Positions 1 to 8,600 of a stretch of DNA of 64,000 bases are shown in pieces. The position numbers and the translations under genes were made by a program. The notes under the pieces were generated by a model that searched no databases, was not told the DNA's origin, and saw only the letters and a list, made by a program, of their open reading frames with translations. The stretch comes from Mesostigma viride (lineage: Eukaryota; Streptophyta; Mesostigmatophyceae; Mesostigmatales; Mesostigmataceae). The stretch lies in contig RPFO01000240.1 of NCBI GenBank assembly GCA_009746045.1, positions 505,501-569,500 on the forward strand. Direction: 5' to 3'. Every line of letters begins with the position of its first letter. Position 1 is the stretch's first letter.

Positions 1-1700
1 ACAATGGGTAGGAACACCCATTATCACCTGACATCAATACAAGCAAACAACATGTATGACCGACAGCAACCCCTATTAACAACAAGGATTACTACTTGCT
101 AGCTCCTGGCACGGTGGCTGTGCAGGGGAGGGGGGATGGCAACGGGCTGAATGCGACTGAGGATAGATGATGTGGGGGTGGTGGTAAAACCCAATGCACC
201 CCGCATGTGAAGAGTCCTAACTCCCCTTAGAACAGGGAAGAGAACAAAATGCTAATAGCGCCTTCAGACTGAAGGAGTACTGCTAACCCTATAGGATCCA
301 TAGATTGTTATATGTCAAGCAACAAAAATCAACAACAATCCCAGGCCCGTCATGCAGCTAAGTGCTCCATTGCCTAAAACCTGCAACTAAGAAGGTTGCA
401 CATTGTGGCGACGTAACCCTCCCTGACTGGAAGGAAAAAGTACGAGGAGACAAGTGTGCATGACAGGAGTACTGGGAACCCTGTAGGATCCACACGTGGG
501 AAATGATGTCCATCATGAACGTCCACAACAGCATGCATTTCAGCAAAGTGAAATCTGCAACTAGGAAGGTTGCAAAGCATATGCTGATAGAACCCTCCCT
601 GACTGGAAGGAAAAGTAAGGTACCCGAGCTACAACAACCAAGCGCATCATCCTGAAATAACCACGTCGCATAGATACGTCAAAGGTAAGAAACATAAAGT
701 ACCCTTGCCAAACAGGCCGACGCTTGAAGATGGACATGATGCACAAAGGAACAAGCCGGTGGAACGCCGGCGACAACCACTAAGGAAACAAAAGAGGTAA
801 AGTGTTGATGCACTTCACATGGACGGCCGTGAGGGCCATATACACAACTGTCACTTTAACTAATTGATCCCAACAAAGAGACAGCAACAGCCATGAGGGT
901 ATCCCTAATTGCGATGTCTAGTAGCAAATAAGACCAACCTAGACAACACAGCTATTTCTAGCTGCTGTCACAGCTGATACAAATATTGCTAGAATATTGC
1001 AGTCACTAAAGACTACAAGGGACGATGCTACTAAAGATAGCAATTGTCACTATAGCACCTATAAGGTGAGCACAGGCAGCCATCCTGGCCCCTGCAAAGG
1101 AGGCACAAGGTACAGGCAGCTAACGGCTACAACCACAGGGACACAGTGTCAACATACTGGCATGACTAGCAGCATATGGAAATAACCAAACAACAAAAGA
1201 AAGAAGAAGGACAGGTGTGACCACCCGTGACAGCGCAGCAGCTAGCCAGACTGGCTACTACCTGCCTGTCTCCAAGATACTGGCATGACTACCAGCACCT
1301 AAAGAAAATAAAACAACCCAATGAAGGAAAAGAACAAGTGTGACCACCTGTAACAGTGCAGCAGCCAACCAAAGTAGCTACTACTGCGCGTCACCACTCG
1401 CGCATGCAACAGATATGACTACCTGTTGTCACAGCTACGTAGTGCATCCAACAATTGTTGCCCTCCCTGTACCCTCTACACTGATGACCCAGGTGAGAGG
1501 AGGGTTGGGGCAGAAGGCAAAAGTGGTGGTGAAGGTCATAGAGTGGTACAAGTGGCTCCTAGTGACCCAGGAGTGCCGTGTGCATAAGAATTAACTCTTC
1601 TGCCTGAACAAGAGTGGCAAGACCTGCCTCCCCCACCCGTACCCACGAATGACCTGTTCAGCGTGCTCCGAAGATTAAGGAGCCAGCCACAGTGTACACT
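1..1700. repeat. Non-coding region with diverged local direct repeats
   Basis: No convincing gene is seen. Two ~70-bp blocks resemble each other: about 371-441 and 548-618 both run from 'TGCAACTA(A/G)GAAGGTTGCA' to 'CCCTCCCTGACTGGAAGG'. Two shorter blocks, about 272-300 and 464-492, share 'GGAGTACTG' followed by 'AACCCTRTAGGATCCA'. Spacing of ~180-190 bp suggests an old tandem duplication. The rest, to about 1700, is low-complexity intergenic sequence with short unsupported open frames. Confidence 0.5.
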
Positions 1701-1705
1701 ATTGC

Positions 1706-2105
1706 TGCTAGGGGCTACAGCTTATGAGGGCTGCCACTAAAAGAAACACTTGGGCTACAGCCTGGAAGGACTGCAACGCTAAATAGGCTACAGCCGGGAG
1801 AGGCTGCAACGCGAAAATGGGCTACAGCCGGGAAGGGCTGCAACGCAAAAACTGATGGGCTACAGCCTGGAAGGGCTGCAACACAAAAATGGGCTACAGC
1901 CTGGAAGGGCTGCAGCACACACACACACACAAAGGGGGCTACAGCCTGTAAGGGCTGCAGCACCACAATGGGCTACAACATGTAAGGGCTGCAGCACAAA
2001 AATGGGCTACAGCCTGGAAGGGCTGCAGCATGACAAATTAAAAGAAAAGGGGGCTACAGCCTGGAAGGGCTGCAACCCTAAAAGAAACACTACTGGGTAG
2101 GGCTG
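1706..2105 (+). repeat. Minisatellite, ~34-bp unit
   Basis: About eleven imperfect tandem units of the form 'GGGCTACAGCCTGGAAGGGC' followed by 'TGCA' and an A-rich spacer. Units differ by point changes and spacer length, and one spacer has expanded into a short CA run (about 1917-1932). Frames on both strands stay open because of the repeat. I do not regard them as genes. Confidence 0.85.
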
Positions 2106-3197
2106 CATATACTGATAGAAATTCAAGTCTAGGAAAAACTAAAATTTCGACAGCATTGGCCGAAGGAGCGTTCTATCATAATGAACAATCCTACTCCGGG
2201 CGTACCTGTGTCTTCGACTCCACCAGCTGACTGCCGGGTGTCGTGCCCATGGACGCTGCCGAAGTAAAAGAGGTTGCCGATGATGAGGATATTCCCTCGA
2301 ACACTCGCCAGCAACCCCGCCCCACTAAAAGTCGACTAAAATTAAATATCGTGAAAAAAAAGCCGTTCCTGACAGGAACCTGGGTCATGACCTCTAGAGT
2401 GTAGGTCACGACATACGCACAATCGCAAGGTGGCCAGTCTGCGATGTGACATTACGATTGTTTTAGAAACTTATAAACAGCGCATATTTACCTCTGCGAC
2501 TCAGGTGGATTCCTCTGAGTCCAGTTTTACATCCCGGCTGACTGCCGGGTGTAAAAGATCTACACCTGATTCATAATAGACCATTATGAACAGTGGTCGC
2601 TATATTAATCTACGCAATCCACACCATGAATAGTATGGACGATAACTAAACTAACATAATTAACCTGGCGCAGTTGACCCTGGCCGGTTCAAGCCCGAGG
2701 TGTTGCAACCTCTATAGGGAAGCGTGGCTAATGCCTCCCGAGGTACATGTAGCATTTACGACAGGAATTCAGGACCATGCATTTCCTAAACCCGCGGGCG
2801 TGACCCAGCCGGAAAGAGAAAGAGATTAACTCAATTCATTTCATTCATTCCGGGGGTGACAATGGTGAACGTTCCCACACACTATTAACCTTGGCGGCTC
2901 ACGGCGTTGCCAAGCAGTGCCAAGCAGCACTGCTTGGACGCATGGTCAACCGAGATCTCTAGGGCGCTACGGTTCACACGAATCGACCGTACGACCCAAA
3001 ACGAATTATACTAGGTCCACGCACATTGACATGCTGCGCACCTACAGATAAACCAAAGTACCGTAAGTACTACAAAACCACTGAATAGCAAGTACAACGC
3101 CGTATGAACCGGCTGTACAAATAGTCCTAAATAGTCGAACACTAAGACTTCGCCTGTTTCACATTGTTGCGCCGAACTGTCCACTAAAGGAACCTAA
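2106..3197. other. Intergenic, nothing recognised
   Basis: No ORF with recognisable content. The phrase 'CTGACTGCCGGGTGT' occurs twice (about 2228 and 2539). A tRNA B-box-like string 'GGTTCAAGCCC' near 2689 has no A box or cloverleaf that I can see. Confidence 0.4.
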
Positions 3198-4219
3198 TTA
3201 AATAGGCTTGGACGCAACAGCCACTTCAAGTATGATATGCTTAGCATATTGCATCACCAATATGCTAACTGAGTGAGCTGAGCAGGAGGGACATGCATGG
3301 GCTGAGTAGGATGGGTAGGCAACAGATGGGTGGGCTGTCAGAGTAGGGTTGTGAGTATGTGTGACTTCCCGCCTCCTGCTGCGGGCCTCCTCCCAGTCAT
3401 GGAAGGTGGGAGAGAGAGACACGTCATCGTCAGTAGGGTTAGTAAAGTCATGAAGCAGCCAGGCAGGCAACAACCTACCCGCCCCGGACATGATGGCATT
3501 ATGCAGGCGCTCCAGGCGTCGCACCAGGCGACCCCTGTCGCCCTGCACCCTCCTCCCTGCAAGGAGGGCCTGCAGGGCAGGCAGCAAGGCGTCACACACT
3601 GCACGTGTGTTCACGTGGATGTTGGGCAAGCCCAGTAAGTGCGTAATGATCGCACAAACCAAACTGCCCGCCTCAGCGATGTGCAGCTGCTGAGTCCTAT
3701 CAGCCAGCCCGCGGAAGGATGCTGTGGCAGCCTGAATGGCCCGCCACACTAGCTCATCCTTCAGGGTGATCATGTCACCACCTTCCAGATCACCCTCCAA
3801 CACTTCTGGCAGCTGCCCCGCCTGGGTGGGACCCTCGGGCCCGCCCGGCCCTGCCAAGGCCTTGTCCTTGGGGCGCCTGGAGGGGGCCTGCCCTCCAGAG
3901 CCGCTGGAGGTGCCAATGACACCCTCCATGGGAGTTTCCTCCCCCGCCTGCGCCGGAGGCGCTGGCGTCGCTGCCGGGGTCCCTGCAACCCCGGGAGCTG
4001 GCGTCGCCGCCGGGGTCCCTGCAACCCCGGTGGCCTCCTCAGTCACCTGGCCCCCCGCGCGGGGCGGGGGAGCCGACTGCTGAGGCTGGACCCTCTGCCC
4101 TGCCAGAGGGTCCTGGGTGGTTTCACCACCCGTTGGTGTGGTGGGGGCGACTGCCGCCCCGCGCCCAGCCGTAGGCGGCGTCGCAGCCGCCTCGCGCCTC
4201 TCGTTGCCCCAGCCAACTG
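3198..4219 (-). pseudogene. Open frame abutting the left end of the gypsy element
   Basis: An open frame of about 340 codons with no recognised domain. The first third is rich in Pro, Gly, Ala and Thr. The middle, about residues 165-300, looks globular, with Leu- and Ala-rich stretches. The last ~40 residues become low-complexity and may not be native. The frame has no ATG at its upstream end: it opens inside the gypsy terminal sequence, directly after a stop. It therefore looks like a downstream piece of something longer that the gypsy element cut. Whether the parent was a host gene or another element's ORF is unknown. Confidence 0.35.
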
Positions 4220-4364
4220 GCTGTCGCGTCTGCGTGCCACAATCTCCGGCGCCACCATGGCGGCTGGCCACTCAGCTTAATTTGGTAAAACCCAAATGAG
4301 CTGAGCTGATGTGCCTGCCTTAACTGCATGCCCTGTGGGGTGGGCGAGGACCTGTCCCATGATT
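4220..4364 (-). repeat. 145-bp duplication, outer copy
   Basis: Identical or nearly so to 5501-5645. The two copies bracket the left terminal repeat exactly. Such a block is absent next to the right terminal repeat. Confidence 0.85.
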
Positions 4365-5500
4365 AAAGAAAGGAGGGCTCTCAGCCGAGGACAAGGAACT
4401 GTCCCTCGTGCCTGATGACCACCTTATTGCCTCCCCTGCTATAGAATAATGCTTTCACAACACACACTTTGCACAGTCTGATGATGAAGCCGCACATGCG
4501 GAATTTATTGAGAAAGTTAATACAATTACAACACGTTGATAGTCTCAATATCGATGCACTCCATGCTCACGAGCCCGCAGTTAGGCAGCGCTCCATGACA
4601 TGCTACCGGCCTTGCTCCCAAGGAAAGGGAGAAACACGAAGGCCACTAACGAGAGACTCGAAGAGACTACACGCTGCGTGAGAGTCCTCTTCGACTATGA
4701 ACCAAACCATTCGTCATGCCACACGCATGACACACGCCACACTTGTCAGTCCAGCCAGGAATGCCAAAACTATCTTGCTGCCTGAACCATGCGAATAGAA
4801 ACCGCATTCCAGTTGCCGTCCTGGCTTTCTACCACACATGCCAACAAAAGCAGGAAGGCATCCCGACAAATCTAAATTGCTACCCTGTTGCCGATCTCAT
4901 CTCCTAGAGGCTCCGGCATTTCTGTCCCTGGGAATGTCCGACATTGAGTCACGTCCAGCAAGGTCGAAGCATAATATCCTTCAGACAATCTGCACGCTCA
5001 CACCTTGCGTGTGAGTGGCCCAGCAAACATTGCGTCTAATCGTTCCTTTCTAGAAGAAATCCCTTTTTAGGGCTGCCAGCGATTTCGCATTCATTCCAGC
5101 GATCTGGCTCCGCACCGCAAATTGTCCTTTTCCATTTTCTGTCCAGTCCTCATAACGTTGACCCGCTATTCTACACCACAAAGACACCTGGCCTGTCAAT
5201 AGCCTCGGCGCTGTTGAAGTCCAGCAGTACAGCTTCAGCTCCAGCTGTCCACTAACACGCGTATGATCCTCTCGACGCTGCACACTTGTGCTGCCGTCCG
5301 CTCAAGTCAGTGCTGCGCGCCCAGCTGTGCCTGGCCCGGCGCGCGTGCACGTACACTTTCGTCCGCTCTTATGCTGCAAGTGCTAGTGTCCCCCCCGGTC
5401 ACTAGCCTTTGTCGAAAATGCGTAGAAGACAAATTCCTTGCGCACGTCACCGGTCTTGTGCATAGTGGGCGCCCGGATGACATAGCGCGCGTCCGTGACA
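4365..5500 (-). repeat. 3' long terminal repeat of the gypsy element
   Basis: ~1136 bp, matching 13814-14950 almost perfectly: one substitution and one change in C-run length were noticed. On the element's strand it begins TGTCACGG, the expected TG start. The end shared with the other copy (CTTTCTTT) is not CA. If the adjacent 145 bp (4220-4364) is counted, the end becomes GCGACA and the repeat has TG...CA ends, but the 5' copy lacks that extension. Confidence 0.85.
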
Positions 5501-5645
5501 GCTGTCGCGTCTGCGTGCCACAATCTCCGGCGCCACCATGGCGGCTGGCCACTCAGCTTAATTTGGTAAAACCCAAATGAGCTGAGCTGATGTGCCTGCC
5601 TTAACTGCATGCCCTGTGGGGTGGGCGAGGACCTGTCCCATGATT
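5501..5645 (-). repeat. 145-bp duplication, inner copy, between polypurine tract and 3' LTR
   Basis: Same sequence as 4220-4364. On the element strand it lies directly after the G-run that looks like the polypurine tract and directly before the TGTCACGG start of the terminal repeat. Confidence 0.85.
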
Positions 5646-5671
5646 CCCCCCCTCGCTGGCGACCGGCCCCA

Positions 5672-8600
5672 TCACGAAGACAGCGATCGTACCAAGACAA
5701 GGGCAGCGGTGACCGCAGTCAAGCTGCGGGAGGTAAACTGCGCAGCGGTGCACACTGGACAAAACCAATCCCCCTCCGGAATGCTGGTGACCACGGGCTG
5801 CAAGCACTGCATGTGCCAACCACAGTTACACTGATCACACAATAACATGGACTCCGCCTGATCGACCCGGTGACAAACCTGACACTGGGCGTCCTTGACT
5901 CGGCGAGATGTGTGCGGTTGGAGGTCGTGGACCAAATTGGGCAGTGAGCAGGGACTGAGATTGCTGAGGTTGTCTGTCGTACGGCTCCCGTCGGCGCCCT
6001 CCAAAATTGCCACTCCCGATGGTTTGATAGCCACAATGCGCAAAATGGTGGGCCCCGCCTCCACATCCAAAGTGTGCTTCAGCTGAGTGCGCAGGAAAAC
6101 ATACTGCCCTGGCCTAAACCGCAGCTGGCGAGCCATGTATGCGCCCCCCCGGCGCTGAGCGTAACGCAGGGAGTCCCTGTGCTGAGCAATGAACAAGTTG
6201 TTCATCGCGATGGGCATGACCTTCTTAAAAGTCTCTGCCCTGGCCAGCACCTCAACCAAAAATTGCTGAGCGTTGTCGAAGGCCATGGGTTCGGGGTGCG
6301 CAACCTGTGCCTCCGTAGGCAAAAGAGGATTACGCCCGAACAGAAGGAAATACGGGGAGAAGGTAGCGAGAGACTCCTGGGGAGACATGCGATAACCCAT
6401 GGCAATCCATGCCAACTCGCGATCCCACCTGGCCGACTCCGGCACCTGCAGGCTCCACTTGCGCAGCGCCTGCTTGACGGTCTGCACCAATCTCTCAGCC
6501 AAACCATTGGCCTGAGGATGCTCCCGAGAAGTGCGACGGTGATCAATAAGACATCCATCCAGCAACTCCTGGAACTCACCCCTGAACTCACCACCCTGGT
6601 CCGTGACTACCTCCGCGGGAGCCCCAAACCTGGTGATGATGTCTGCAAAATGCTTCGCTGTGGTAGCGGCATGCTTGTCAGCAATGGGGATCAACTCAAC
6701 CCATTTGCTAAAGCTCTCCACGCATACCATGACATAGAGGTTGCCGTCAGGGCTCTCCTGAAACGGCCCGCACAGATCGACGTGCCAGCGATAAAACAAG
6801 CCCTTGATGGGAAGCGACATCAGCTCCTTGGCACCATGATCTGCGCTAAAGTTAGCCTTGGTTCGAGCACACGGGACACAGCTGGCCACTACCTGGGCCA
6901 CTGTGTGTCGCATGTTATTCCACCAATAGCTGGTCCGTACGAGGCTGAGCGTGCGATTGCCACCCAAGTGACCATACCGCTCGTGGTACGCCTGCACTAT
7001 AGCAACGCGCTTGTCAGGCGGTGGGACGACCACCCTACGCTTGCCCAACAGCTTGTACAAAACCCCATCTTCCCAACCATAGGTTGCAGCCCTGTGCTGC
7101 ACCCTGTTCAACTCCGTCGCCTTCTGAGCAGGAGTCCAATCGACTGGAGTAGGAGTCAAGACAGCACCCTGCACTTGCTCCAAAACTCGACCATCTAGCC
7201 AGATATCAGCGGTGTAGCAATCAGCAAGAGAGCTACGCGCTAAGAGAGCCTGCACAGCGATCAGCTGCTGCAGAGAAGGATCAATGTCAAAGGACAGAGA
7301 CCTACCCTCTTCCATAGCGCACACAGCTTTGGATGGCGTGAATGGCGACGGCCGCACCGGGTCGTCGCTGATGCCGAAGTCCGCCACAGAGTACTCGACA
7401 CTGCGCCACCACGCCTCCTCCTCATCGTCGGCCGCATACCCAGCAGCGTTCACAAAGACCACAGAACCCGACGAGCCCTCGGCACCCATGGCCCGGGCTC
7501 CAGTGTGGTCAACAGTGGTAGGCATGGCGTATCGGGATAGCACATCGGCGTTGACATGGTCCTTGCCGGCCCGATGCACAATGGTCATGTGGTACTCCTG
7601 GATAATCATGGCCCATCGGGCGAGCTTACCCGTCAGGTTGGTGTTGGTCATTAGCCACTGAAGCGGCTGGTGGTCTGTCACCAGAGTAAACACGCGCCCA
7701 ACTAAATACGGGCGAAAGTGCTTGATGGCCCACACCACAGCCAGTGCCTCCCCCTCATAGGAAGAATACCGGCTCTCCGCTGGGTTGTTGCTGCGACTAG
7801 CATAAGCAATAACGTGCTCGCGCCCATCACCATCCTTTTGCGCCAAGACCGCACCCAGTCCTACCTTGGACCAGTCGGTATATAACACAAACGGCAAAGC
7901 ATAGTCAGGGGCGCGCAGAATCGGGGCCGACGTGAGCTCCTGCTTGATTGTCTCGATGGCGCGTTGCTGTGCGGGACCCCACGCCCACACGCACCCCTTC
8001 TTGAGTAACTCGGTCAAGGGCTTCACCTTGCTGCTGAAGTTCTCAATGTAACCTCGGTAATAGCCAGCCAAACCCAAATACGCCCGCACCCCTGAGACAT
8101 CCGTGGGTACGGCGGCCTGCACAATGGATTCGACCTTGGCGGCATCAGGCGTCCGGCCACCCGGCACAATCTGATGACCAAGGAATGAGAGGGTCCGCTG
8201 GGCGAACTTGCACTTCTCAGGGTGCAGCCGCATATTATGCTCCTCGAGAGCCAAGCGAACCTGCTCCAAGTGCGCCAGGTGCTCCTCAAATGTCGCGCTA
8301 AAGACGATTACATCATCAATGTAACAAGCGGCGAAAGGAAGACCTGCAAGCACTTTGTCCATAGCTCGTTGGAAAACAGCACTAGCGTTGCGGTGCCCAA
8401 AGGGCATGCGCACCCACTCATACAAATTGCCGCCCCCCCAGAATGCAAGCTTCCGCTGATCCTCCGGCGCAACTGCGATCTGATGAAAGCCGCTACGCAG
8501 GTCCAGCGAGGACACAAACTTCACATGAGGAGATATCTTATCCAGGACATCATCCACACGTGGCATGGGGTAACGGTCCACGGGTGTGTGTGCATTCAGC

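Noticed and set aside
3198-4271. Treating the left open frame as a complete gene starting in the 145-bp block
   Set aside because: The frame has no ATG there and opens inside element-terminal sequence, so the N-terminus would be artificial.
6074-7198. Plus-strand open frame of 374 codons
   Set aside because: Antisense to the integrase region of gypsy pol, which has clear domain content.
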